Assembly (NCBI RefSeq): GCF_021129235.1
Contig: NZ_JAJOMA010000019.1
Location: 1 to 64,000 of the forward strand
DNA length: 64,000 bases
Origin: Kineosporia mesophila
Lineage (GTDB): Bacteria > Actinomycetota > Actinomycetes > Actinomycetales > Kineosporiaceae
Reading direction: 5' to 3'
The notes under the pieces were generated by a model, which was not told the origin of the DNA, did not search any database, and saw only the letters and a list, made by a program, of their open reading frames with translations. A program made the position numbers and the translations under genes. Shown here piece after piece: positions 36,396 to 44,395 of this stretch; position 1 is the first letter of the stretch; every line of letters begins with the position of its first letter.

Positions 36396-36474
36396 GTGCT
36401 TCACGCGGAAGAACCTACACGTGAAAGCACCGTCAATCCATACGTGCGGTGGAACTGTTTGACAGTGCTTTCAC
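36396..36474. promoter_or_regulatory. Inverted GTGAAAGCAC sites in the divergent promoter
   Basis: GTGAAAGCAC (36421-36430) and GTGCTTTCAC (36465-36474) are exact reverse complements, centres 44 bases apart. A shorter variant GTGCTTCAC lies at 36396-36404. The last perfect site sits inside the spacer of the predicted plus-strand promoter. These are likely operators for the HTH-methylase. Confidence 0.65.
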
Positions 36475-36488
36475 TCTATTGATCTAAT
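36459..36488 (+). promoter_or_regulatory. Predicted sigma70-type promoter for the DUF6119 gene
   Basis: TTGACA at 36459-36464 is a perfect -35 box, and TCTAAT at 36483-36488 follows after 18 bases. Transcription would start near 36495, giving a leader of about 75 bases. The GTGCTTTCAC site directly after the -35 box would block polymerase when bound. Confidence 0.6.
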
Positions 36489-36569
36489 CGAGATGCTTCC
36501 AGAGCGCTTCACAGGTGGAGGCCGCCGCCGGCGCGGCGAACAGGGTCGAGTCGAACCAAGGGAAGAGTC

Positions 36570-38261
36570 ATGACGAACACGAACAGCACCGGGCTGCCTC
36601 GTCAGCGGCGCCCTCGCGACACCCGCAACATGACGCTGCACCGCCTCATCGAGGGCATCTCGATCGACGAGGTGCTCGATTACCTGACCAAGGGTTGTCA
36701 GGACCTAAACCCGGCGGTGGATACCCCGGGCCTCGCTGGTTCCAGGGCGGTGCTCGTCTCGGCGAGCTATGCCATGAAGCCCTCGGACTTGGTCGGCGAC
36801 CTGCTCACCCTCACCGGTGTTCAGGTGGGTTCCGGGCACCGTCCCGAAGGTCTCGGAGCTGCTCTCTTCGTGGAAGTGGACGGACGGGTCTACCTCGCGA
36901 CGTTCGGCAAGGCGCATACCTGGATCGAGGACTCGGTCAAGGACCGGTCCTTCGGGCTGTCACTCGCGGTGCGGTGCCTCGACCCTGCGGAGATCTCCGA
37001 CGTCGTCCGCCTGGTCCCCGCCATGAACGGCCGCGTTGACAGCACGCTCGTCCCGGGCGGCTCGCCGCTGTGGAATATGCGGATCGACCAGGTCACGCAG
37101 ATGGTGCGCAAAATCAAGGGCGGCACCATCGACCTGCCCCTGACCTTCAGCCGGGGCGGCACCCGCACCCCGAAGCTCGAAACGGCCAGCTCGATCCACA
37201 CCCACCTCGGCATCACACCGGCGGGTTTCATCGCCGACGTCCGCACCTTCGAGAACATCCTGCGGACCCGGGACGTCCACCGCGACCTGCAGTTCATCGA
37301 GAACATCGTCCCGGTGCACTGCCCCACCCTCATCGCCGAACTCGACGACCGGCTGGACTCTCTCCTCGGGGAGATCGAACTGCCCTTCGCCCTAGCCGTG
37401 CCCATCGAGAGGATGAACGCATACAGCACCGCCAGCAGCTTCCAGGTCTGCGCTGGCGGCGCCCGGCTTTCCCGGCTGCACCCCACTGCCGACGACATCG
37501 CGCTGCTCGCCCGGCGCCAGGACCGGGGCAAGCGTCTCAACGCACTTCGCCGCGGTGAGATGCGCCTGTACGCCTCGTACGACACCAGTGATCTGATCAG
37601 CCACAGCTCGCTGCTTAACTGGATTGAGGCATCCGTTTCCATCGGCGCGGAGCGCTTCACGCTGCGCGAGGGCGAGTGGTACCAGTTCGACGCGACATAC
37701 CTGAGTGACCTCGAGCGCGACGTCCACCGGATCTTCGACAACTCCGCCGCCGCCCTGGTTCTGCCGCCCTGGCAGGTCACTGACGGGGACTTCGAGACCG
37801 AACGGCAGTACAACATCCGCGTGGGCGATACCTGCCCGGGCTTCCTCACCCTGGACCGCAGGACCGTCAAGTCCCGCCCCGACCGGCGCTCGGAACTCGA
37901 GATTTGCGATCTCCTGGGCCCTCTCGACGAGCTCGTGCACGTCAAGCTGGCTGAAGGCTCCGATGTGCTGAGCCACCTGTTCTTCCAGGGGCTCACCTCC
38001 GCCGAGAACCTGGCCCGGGCGGACATCCGGGAGAGGTTCTGTGCCGTCGTGGACCGCTACGGCAAGGGCCGCGCAGTTCCGTCCGACTTCGTGCCGAAGA
38101 AGGTGGTGTACGGCATCATGCTCAAGACCGGCCGCACCCTGACCGCCGACACCCTCTTCCCCTTCGCCCAGGTCACCCTGCGCCATGCCGTGTCGAAGCT
38201 GAACAACCGCGGCATTGCTGTCGATGTGGTCGGCATCCCGCAGGAGTTTCGCTCGAGCTGA
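36570..38261 (+). CDS. DUF6119 (TIGR04141) sporadically distributed protein
   Basis: A 563-residue protein of the sporadically distributed TIGR04141/DUF6119 family. Indicators are the MTLHRLIEGIS N-terminus, the RIDQVTQMVRKIKGG and FGKAHTWIED-type blocks, and the C-terminal VPKKVVYGIMLKTGRTLTADTLFPFAQVTLRHAV segment. The family is known mainly from defence islands and mobile elements and has no established biochemistry. It is transcribed divergently from the restriction operon through a shared, operator-containing promoter, suggesting that the two respond together. Confidence 0.75.
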   Translation: MTNTNSTGLPRQRRPRDTRNMTLHRLIEGISIDEVLDYLTKGCQDLNPAVDTPGLAGSRAVLVSASYAMKPSDLVGDLLTLTGVQVGSGHRPEGLGAALFVEVDGRVYLATFGKAHTWIEDSVKDRSFGLSLAVRCLDPAEISDVVRLVPAMNGRVDSTLVPGGSPLWNMRIDQVTQMVRKIKGGTIDLPLTFSRGGTRTPKLETASSIHTHLGITPAGFIADVRTFENILRTRDVHRDLQFIENIVPVHCPTLIAELDDRLDSLLGEIELPFALAVPIERMNAYSTASSFQVCAGGARLSRLHPTADDIALLARRQDRGKRLNALRRGEMRLYASYDTSDLISHSSLLNWIEASVSIGAERFTLREGEWYQFDATYLSDLERDVHRIFDNSAAALVLPPWQVTDGDFETERQYNIRVGDTCPGFLTLDRRTVKSRPDRRSELEICDLLGPLDELVHVKLAEGSDVLSHLFFQGLTSAENLARADIRERFCAVVDRYGKGRAVPSDFVPKKVVYGIMLKTGRTLTADTLFPFAQVTLRHAVSKLNNRGIAVDVVGIPQEFRSS

Positions 38262-38367
38262 TCCCCGCCCCGCTGCGGCGCTCACCTGACCCGCGCTGCT
38301 CGAGCATTAGCTCAAGGAGCGCGGAGCAAGCTCCCAGGAAGGCCCAGGTGTGGACCTCCGATACCTG

Positions 38368-38597
38368 CTATCCCTGGGGTGGGTATGGATCGTTGCCGTA
38401 GCTGTTCCGCTGCCCGATCGCGCCGTCACGCTTGTGGATCAGATGCTCCGTGCCCTCTCGCTGGGCCGTGGCACGCCCGGCAGCAGTCGCTTCGGCTTTC
38501 GTCGGGAAGGCCTTCAAGGCGCGGCTGGCGCCTTCCCGACGGTTCGCCCAACCCCCTCTTCGGACGGGACGGTATGGACCAGCGGCATTTTCGGCAT
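38368..38597 (-). pseudogene. DUF2188-like small protein with a one-base frameshift
   Basis: ATG at 38597 follows AAGGAGA by 8 bases and opens MPKMPLVHTVPSEEG. After a run of five C on the plus strand (38552-38556) the frame is lost, while the shifted frame continues GWANRREGASRALKAFPTKA and ends RDGAIGQRNSYGNDPYPPQG with TAG at 38368. This is the full DUF2188 pattern (about 76 residues). A single added base in the homopolymer repairs it. Confidence 0.7.
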
Positions 38598-38754
38598 ACG
38601 TCGTTCTCCTTTTCGTTCTTAAATCATTCCTCTTGCGTGACTTTCACACAAGGAAGCTTGGAGGTCAATTACGCAGAACGGCAGTCGCATCCAAAAGGCG
38701 TTCCGCGTAGCGGAGACTGGCTGCTTCCGCCCTTCGCTCGCTTGGGACCTTCCA

Positions 38755-39093
38755 TCACCAAACGCCGGAGCCGATACACGCGGCGAACAGGAGGCAGGAA
38801 GGAAGCAACTGAAGATCGCTTCCCAGTAATAGCCCAAGGGACAAAGGGATCATGGCGAGTGAAGCGAGAGCAACACCGATGGGTCGCAACCCGAGCAGGT
38901 TACGTTCGTGTCCATACGTTTTCAGCTCAGACCAGACCACCGGAAACTTTGCATGGTCCCGGGTGTTCTCGAATACCCACCGAACCGCCTTCGAGTAGAC
39001 CTCCTCGTCGGCATCGTTCAAGGCCTTTTCGGTGGGCAAAGCCATGCCGGTGAGACTCGACTCTGTGGCGATGCTCGCTGCAAGCCGCTCCAC
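38755..39093 (-). CDS. Possible C-terminal part of a membrane protein
   Basis: A 112-residue frame with good codon use. It has a polar N-terminal half (DADEEVYSKAVRWVFENTRD) and two hydrophobic helices at the end (PIGVALASLAMIPLSLGLLL and LLPSCLLFAACIG). No ribosome binding site precedes the first ATG/GTG, and in-frame sequence upstream is interrupted, so this may be the surviving end of a longer gene. It lies beside a truncated EcsC-like fragment. Confidence 0.4.
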   Translation of the reverse strand: MERLAASIATESSLTGMALPTEKALNDADEEVYSKAVRWVFENTRDHAKFPVVWSELKTYGHERNLLGLRPIGVALASLAMIPLSLGLLLGSDLQLLPSCLLFAACIGSGVW

Positions 39094-39199
39094 CCCCTTC
39101 GCCCGCGGGCAGCAGAAGTTTTACGGTGTGCCGACCACCCCACTTCCGAATGAGACTAGCCTCCAAGATAAGACCTCGCGTTGCGACCAACCGCGAGAC

Positions 39200-39586
39200 G
39201 GGGATGGGAAACCCGAGAGCGACGGCAACGCCTACGGTGATCACGATCGCAGGGTCGTCGTCGAAGCCAAGCCCGACGCCGACGAGGACAGGCGCGAGGA
39301 TCACCGACTCGTGGCGGCACTGGAGAAGTTGATGAAGCACCTCGGGCCCAAGGGCGCCAGGGTCCCGGTCCAGAACGTAGCCAAGGTCGTCCCGCTCGTG
39401 GGAATTCTGATCGGGGACGGCATGAACTTCACGGCCCTCGGCAACGTCGCCGCCGACGCCCAGCGCTACTGCCAGACCCGCTGGCTCTGCGAAAAGCACT
39501 CCCTGCCGCTGCCGGCGACGCTCGCTCCCTACCAGGAGGACACCGAGCCGCCGCAGATTTCGCCTTCGCAGGACCCGACACAATAG
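39200..39586 (+). pseudogene. C-terminal fragment resembling EcsC family
   Basis: About 128 codons in one frame encode VAALEKLMKHLGPKGARVPV, then NVAKVVPLVGILIGDGMNF and DAQRYCQTRWLCEKHSLPLP. This resembles the C-terminal hydrophobic hairpin region of EcsC-like proteins. The sequence before it is low-complexity and Asp-rich, with no credible N-terminus. It is probably a truncated gene. Confidence 0.5.
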
Positions 39587-39739
39587 GCAGTGCAGGACAA
39601 GCAGCTCTGGCCAAGGGTCTGGGCTTCAGACTGACAGGCCGCCAGCGACACCGTTGGGTTCCAAAGTGAAGCCTTTGGCGTACAAATCGCGCCGAAATGA
39701 ATAGTCTGATGACTCCGATCGCCTCTTCAGGGAGCCCCG

Positions 39740-42262
39740 TTGGTCCACGCTGCCGAAACCTCCCTGAAAGTGCTGCTGGAAGGCACCAAGCAGTATCTGG
39801 TGCCCCTCTACCAGCGCACCTACTCCTGGTCGCGTCAGCAGCACGTTCGCCTCTGGGAAGACGTGCTCAAGCTGGCGGAAGACCGCTCCGTCGATCACCA
39901 GACCACCCATTTCATCGGTTCCCTGGTCCTGGCTCCCGCCGCCGCGAACGGCCCGGCCGGGGTGCAGCAGTTCCTCGTGGTCGACGGTCAGCAGCGCCTC
40001 ACCACGCTGAGCCTGCTGCTGTGCGCCATCCGCGACCATCGGGGCGAGTCCGAGGGCGCGAACCACCGCGAGCGCCTGAACGAGCAATATCTGATCAATA
40101 AGTGGGAGAAGGAATCGCTGCGCTCGAAGCTCCTGCCCACTCAGGTTGACCGGGCCTCGTACCAGTCATGTCTGGAGAGCACCCCGCATGCGGGAGCCGG
40201 CGATCCGATCGGCAAGGCGTACAACTACTTCCGGTCCCAGTTGCGTCAGCCGGACGAGGCCGGGAACCCGATCGACCTGGCCGCCGTGGAAGACGCGGTC
40301 ATCCAGGGACTGTCGCTGGTGTGCGTGACCGCGCAGGCCGGGGACAACGTCCATCGGATTTTCGAGTCGCTCAACAACACCGGGCTGCAACTCACCCAGG
40401 GCGACCTGCTGCGCAACTACCTCTTCATGCGGCTGCCCTCACGCGGTGACAAGGTCTACAGCAACCTGTGGCTGCCTCTTCAGAAGACGCTGAGCAGCGA
40501 CGAGCTCGAGACGCTCTTCTGGCTCGACCTGGTGCGTGACGACGCGCGGGTCAAGCGCACCGACACCTACAACCGCCAGCAGGTGCGTCTGAACCGTCTG
40601 TCCGGTGAGGACGCGATCGAGGCCGCGGTGAAGCGCTTCGCCCGGCTCGGAACCCTCTTCGCGGTGATTCTCCATCCCGAGCAGGAGACCGACGCCGATG
40701 TTCGGCGAGGACTGCAGCGGCTCTACTCGTGGGACACGACCACGGTGTACCCCTTGCTCCTGCACCTGCTCGACCAGCGGGACACCGGAGCCGCGGACAG
40801 CGCAACGGTGGCCCGCACGCTGACGATCATCGAGTCCTTTCTGGTGCGCCGGCTTCTGATGGGCCGGGCCACCAACAACGTCAATCGGGTGCTTCTGGGC
40901 GCGGTCGCCGAGCTGCGGGCGAACCGCCCCCTCGACGAAGCCGTACGCGACTATCTCTCCACCGGCCGGAAGTACTACGCGACCGATCGTGAGCTCCTCG
41001 AAGGCATCGAGCACCAGTCGTTCTACTTCAACGGTGCGCCCCATCAGCGGGCACTGGTGCTGCGCTGGCTCGAGGAGCACCTCGGCTCGAAGGAGCCGGT
41101 CAACCTCTCCAATCTCACCATCGAACATGTCCTGCCGCAGACCCTGACCGCGTTCTGGGAGCAAGCGCTGAGCACCGGTCTAGAGGCCGACGAAACAGTC
41201 GAGGACGTACACAGCCAGGTTCTGCACACCCTGGGAAACCTGACGCTGACCGGTTACAACTCCGAGCTGAGCAACGGGCCGTTCGACAAGAAGCGGACGG
41301 TTCTTGCGACCTCCGGTGTCCGCATGAACCAGGAGATCGCGGAGAACGAGGTCTGGGGTCGTGCCCAGATCCTCGCCCGGGCAGCTGTGCTCGCGCAGCG
41401 GGCGGTTTCCATCTGGCCCGGTCCGAGCTCGCAATCTCCCTCGGGCGCTTCCGAGCTGTGGCAGTTGCTCGACTCGGCACTCACCGAGCTGCCCGCGGGT
41501 TCCTGGACCACGTACGGCGACCTCGCCGCGCTCATCGGAACCCACCCCGTCCCCCTCGGCATGCGCTTGAGTACTCATCCCGCGCCCAACGCCCATCGAG
41601 TGCTGCAGGCCGGCGGAACGGTGTCGCCGGGTTTCCGGTGGCCGAACCCCGATCGGGACGACGATCCCCTGCAGATTCTCCGCTCCGAGGGCGTGACCAT
41701 TGATGACGCGGGTCGCGCCGATCCCGGACAGCGCGTCACGGTGGAAGAGCTCGCCGAGCTCGTCGGTCTGTCCACCGACGGCTTGCAGGTGCTGCCTGAC
41801 CTGGCTCCCGGCCAGGACCGTGCCCGGCGCGACCGGTTCCTCGGCCAGCTCACCACCGCGAACGACATCAGCGTTGTGAACGGAGTGCTCAGGCTCCTCG
41901 ACCGATGGACGGCCGATGGTGGCGAGCTGGTGTACGGGAACAACGCACAGACGTCGTGCTTCCCCGTCGTCCGAACTCCGCTCAACAGGGAGAACGCGCC
42001 ATGGCCCGTCGCCATCTACCCGGCGGGCAAGGTCGAGGTGGTGTTCAAGCACATGGCCTCCCGCCCGCCGTTCAACGACCTGGCGATGCGCGAAGAATTC
42101 CGGCTTCGCCTCAACGCGATCGACGGAATCGATCTGTCGGCCAGCAAGATTCAGCTGCGGCCGTCGTTCCCGCTCGATGTTCTGAGCGATGAGAAGGCAG
42201 TGGAGCAGCTTGCTGATGCCTTCTCATGGTTCTTGCAGGTGACCTGGCAGGCAAACTCCTGA
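39740..42262 (+). CDS. GmrSD-type (DUF262-DUF1524) protein fused to an ATL/MGMT-like domain
   Basis: An 840-residue protein. The DUF262 (GmrS/ParB-like) domain has VPLYQRTYSW, HFIGSLV, and the nucleotide-binding DGQQRLTTL with FESLNNTGLQL. DUF1524 (GmrD HNH-like) has NLTIEHVLPQ and LGNLTLTGYNSELSN. Residues about 590-670 are related to alkyltransferase-like flippase (ATL/MGMT C-terminal) domains: SWTTYGDLAALIGTHPVPLG and HRVLQAGG. ATL domains flip modified bases without methyl transfer. GmrSD enzymes cut glucosylated hydroxymethylcytosine phage DNA, so this fusion may sense bulky base modifications. TTG start with AGGGAG upstream. Confidence 0.85.
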   Translation: MVHAAETSLKVLLEGTKQYLVPLYQRTYSWSRQQHVRLWEDVLKLAEDRSVDHQTTHFIGSLVLAPAAANGPAGVQQFLVVDGQQRLTTLSLLLCAIRDHRGESEGANHRERLNEQYLINKWEKESLRSKLLPTQVDRASYQSCLESTPHAGAGDPIGKAYNYFRSQLRQPDEAGNPIDLAAVEDAVIQGLSLVCVTAQAGDNVHRIFESLNNTGLQLTQGDLLRNYLFMRLPSRGDKVYSNLWLPLQKTLSSDELETLFWLDLVRDDARVKRTDTYNRQQVRLNRLSGEDAIEAAVKRFARLGTLFAVILHPEQETDADVRRGLQRLYSWDTTTVYPLLLHLLDQRDTGAADSATVARTLTIIESFLVRRLLMGRATNNVNRVLLGAVAELRANRPLDEAVRDYLSTGRKYYATDRELLEGIEHQSFYFNGAPHQRALVLRWLEEHLGSKEPVNLSNLTIEHVLPQTLTAFWEQALSTGLEADETVEDVHSQVLHTLGNLTLTGYNSELSNGPFDKKRTVLATSGVRMNQEIAENEVWGRAQILARAAVLAQRAVSIWPGPSSQSPSGASELWQLLDSALTELPAGSWTTYGDLAALIGTHPVPLGMRLSTHPAPNAHRVLQAGGTVSPGFRWPNPDRDDDPLQILRSEGVTIDDAGRADPGQRVTVEELAELVGLSTDGLQVLPDLAPGQDRARRDRFLGQLTTANDISVVNGVLRLLDRWTADGGELVYGNNAQTSCFPVVRTPLNRENAPWPVAIYPAGKVEVVFKHMASRPPFNDLAMREEFRLRLNAIDGIDLSASKIQLRPSFPLDVLSDEKAVEQLADAFSWFLQVTWQANS

Positions 42263-42296
42263 CGATGGGCGAGTCCACCAACAAGGACAGCTGACA

Positions 42297-42419
42297 ATGC
42301 CAACGGTCGGCGACCTCATCGAGCTCGCGGTCGACAGGCCGGTGAGGACGGCTGAAGAACCTGCCGCGATCTCCGACAGGATTCACGGGTCAGAACCCCG
42401 ACGGGAGACAATCGCCTGA
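42297..42419 (+). CDS. Possible 40-residue peptide after the GmrSD gene
   Basis: ATG at 42297 has AAGGA about 10 bases upstream and encodes MPTVGDLIELAVDRPVRTAE before a short charged tail. It lies 34 bases after the GmrSD stop and just ahead of the next gene. It could be a small accessory protein or a chance frame. Confidence 0.35.
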   Translation: MPTVGDLIELAVDRPVRTAEEPAAISDRIHGSEPRRETIA

Positions 42420-42444
42420 CACTCAAGACACCAGGGAGCTCCGA

Positions 42445-42795
42445 ATGGCACGATCGAACCGTCTGGCCGCGCGTGGACGGCAGACCACTGGCCATGAGAG
42501 CACCGACTCACCAGTGCCCGAAGCGCCTGCATCAACGCAGCCCGGCCCGGGAGAACGCGGCCTTCGGATGAGCCAGATGGTCGACACCGAGTACCGCCTG
42601 CTCGGCGCCCAACTGCGCGCCGGCCGTTTGCCGGAGGCCGTGAGGACCTCGCGCCGGCTCACCGAACTGGTGGAGTCGCTGCGGAACATTCAGCCCCCGG
42701 CCGGAACCCGCACCCCGACAACACGGGCAGATACCAAGGCGCCCAAGACCGCCCGGCCCCGCAAAGACGGCGGTCGGACGAACCTGACCACGTAG
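42445..42795 (+). CDS. Hypothetical small basic protein
   Basis: A 116-residue protein from ATG 42445 with AGGGAG upstream. The ends are disordered (Pro/Thr/Arg-rich), and the centre is one amphipathic helical region (VDTEYRLLGAQLRAGRLPEA, then SRRLTELVESLRN). It is not recognised. It is probably co-transcribed with the GmrSD gene and ends just before a strong terminator. Confidence 0.6.
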   Translation: MARSNRLAARGRQTTGHESTDSPVPEAPASTQPGPGERGLRMSQMVDTEYRLLGAQLRAGRLPEAVRTSRRLTELVESLRNIQPPAGTRTPTTRADTKAPKTARPRKDGGRTNLTT

Positions 42796-42804
42796 TAGTG
42801 CGCT

Positions 42805-42832
42805 GCCCGCCCGTAAACCACCACGGGCGGGC
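42805..42832 (+). terminator. Hairpin terminator
   Basis: GCCCGCCCGT (42805-42814) and ACGGGCGGGC (42823-42832) form a perfect 10-bp stem with an 8-base loop, followed by GTTCTGCT. It closes the GmrSD transcription unit. Confidence 0.8.
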
Positions 42833-42862
42833 GTTCTGCTCCGGAAAGAATTCGCTCATGCC

Positions 42863-43006
42863 GTGCTCAGATTCGAAGTGACCGACGCCGTGGGTGTGCC
42901 GGGCCGGGAACTTCTGGAGTTTCTGGACGCGGTGAGCCGGGCCACCGCGATGCTTGCCGGGAATGATGTGAGTACGGATGACCCACTGGTGATGCCGTTC
43001 GGCTGA
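42863..43006 (+). CDS. Possible 47-residue protein
   Basis: GTG at 42863 encodes MLRFEVTDAVGVPGRELLEF, then LDAVSRATAMLAGNDVSTDD, ending VMPFG. Codon use is good and the composition protein-like, but the ribosome binding site is weak. No family is recognised. Confidence 0.4.
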   Translation: MLRFEVTDAVGVPGRELLEFLDAVSRATAMLAGNDVSTDDPLVMPFG

Positions 43007-43491
43007 CCGGCCTGCCGGAGGAGAATGTGCGCACCTCGTGGGTGCCCACCGACACGGAGGTGCCCCGGGGGTGAGCGCGGCGGTGGGCGAGATCCGTCGA
43101 CGCCGGCATTCTCGGACCGCGATATCGAAGTAGGGGCGGGCGGGATCGCCGGTGTCCATCTGCGACTACGGCGAGGACCGGACGGGCGCTGGTACCCCTT
43201 CCCTCTCATCCGCGAGCAGTGGGTGCCCACCGTCGGCGCGAATGCTTCCGCAGGCCTTGCCTACCATTCCGCGGCGCACGCGAAATCGCACCGTGCAGAG
43301 ATTAACTGGCGATTTGGCCGGGCAACCAGAGGGTTAAATCTGCCTCCTCAAAGCGAGCCGGGTACGAGGCTGTCAACGGTGGAGCCACCCAACCGTGGTT
43401 GGTGGCCTGCTGAAGGGCGCCGCTGAACGGAGCGAAGTTTGTCGGTGGTGGCTGCTTCAATCGACATCACCACAAACCAGGGAGATTCGCC
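43007..43491. other. 485-base stretch without a credible gene
   Basis: Frames on both strands are short or Arg/Pro-rich. The sequence GTGGGTGCCCACCG occurs at about 43039 and again at about 43220. Part of 43200-43330 can encode EQWVPTVGANASAGLAYHSA, perhaps a relic. The last 30 bases hold the ribosome binding site of the next gene. Confidence 0.4.
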
Positions 43492-44070
43492 GTGAGCCTG
43501 ATCTTGATGCCCGAGACCCGCCAGGCCACCTTCTGTGTGATCGAGGCCGTTCTCGGCCAGCAGACGAAGCCGTACGCCGCGGCGCTGATGAGCATGCCGA
43601 ACGTCGTCGAGGCCGAGAAGTCCGCGGTCTGGACCCGAGCTCTCGTGGCCGCGTTCTGCAAGGCCGCATACGGCGAAACGCCTACGCAGAAAGACCTGGG
43701 CGACGTGGGCAGGAGGGCCGCAACCAGGCACCATCAGCTAAGTGGTCTCTCGGCAACAACATTCGAGATCCTTCTCAACGAGATCTACTTCGGCGGTCAG
43801 CACACGATCGAGCTTTCAGCGTCGCGTCTCCTGGCGCCGTACTTTTTGCTGGCAACTCTTCTCCCACCGGCGTCCCACGACGACATGTCCCGGCGGAGCC
43901 AGATCGAACGGGCCTGGAGCGCCTTGGAGCAGACCTGGCCGACTACTGCGCACTACCGGAGCCTCGAGACGGAGTTCGACCAAGCGAATCTGAGCAGGCT
44001 GCCTGAAGCGGCTACGGCCAGGCTTCACCTTGAGCTCTCAGAATGCAGCTGCGGATGTGAATCCACTTAG
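43492..44070 (+). CDS. Hypothetical soluble protein
   Basis: A 192-residue protein from GTG 43492 with AGGGAG about 8 bases upstream. It is mainly helical with no transmembrane segment and ends in a cysteine pair (CSCGCE) that could bind metal. I do not recognise it. It is convergent with the second GmrSD operon. Confidence 0.65.
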   Translation: MSLILMPETRQATFCVIEAVLGQQTKPYAAALMSMPNVVEAEKSAVWTRALVAAFCKAAYGETPTQKDLGDVGRRAATRHHQLSGLSATTFEILLNEIYFGGQHTIELSASRLLAPYFLLATLLPPASHDDMSRRSQIERAWSALEQTWPTTAHYRSLETEFDQANLSRLPEAATARLHLELSECSCGCEST

Positions 44071-44395
44071 GCACGAGCTAAGTTCGCGAACCGACTGACG
44101 GGTATGCGGGGGCCACGCCAAGGTCCCTTCATATCCAGCTGCCACCTCGGTGCCGGCGGCCAGCAGCCTCCTGACGCTGATCAGTCCACAACAGGTCATC
44201 GCGACAAACGTGCGCGCCGTTTCTTTTTATCTGTTTCGTTACGGCTTGATCAATACTGGATCGATGGAACTGGGCCCAGCTGGCCGGATGGCGTGCAAGC
44301 TACTTCTGGAGCATCGTCTTGCACGAGATAACCCAATGCGCTGGCCGGACCGGACCACGGTCAAAACAACGTCTGGCGAGCTCAGACGGCCGCTT
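44071..44395. other. 325-base gap, no gene seen
   Basis: This lower-GC stretch separates two convergent genes. I find no convincing frame, RNA gene or repeat. Confidence 0.5.

Noticed and set aside
39032-39586. Full 184-residue gene from 39032
   Set aside because: Only the part after about 39200 resembles a known family; the first 55 codons are low-complexity and overlap the likely minus-strand gene.
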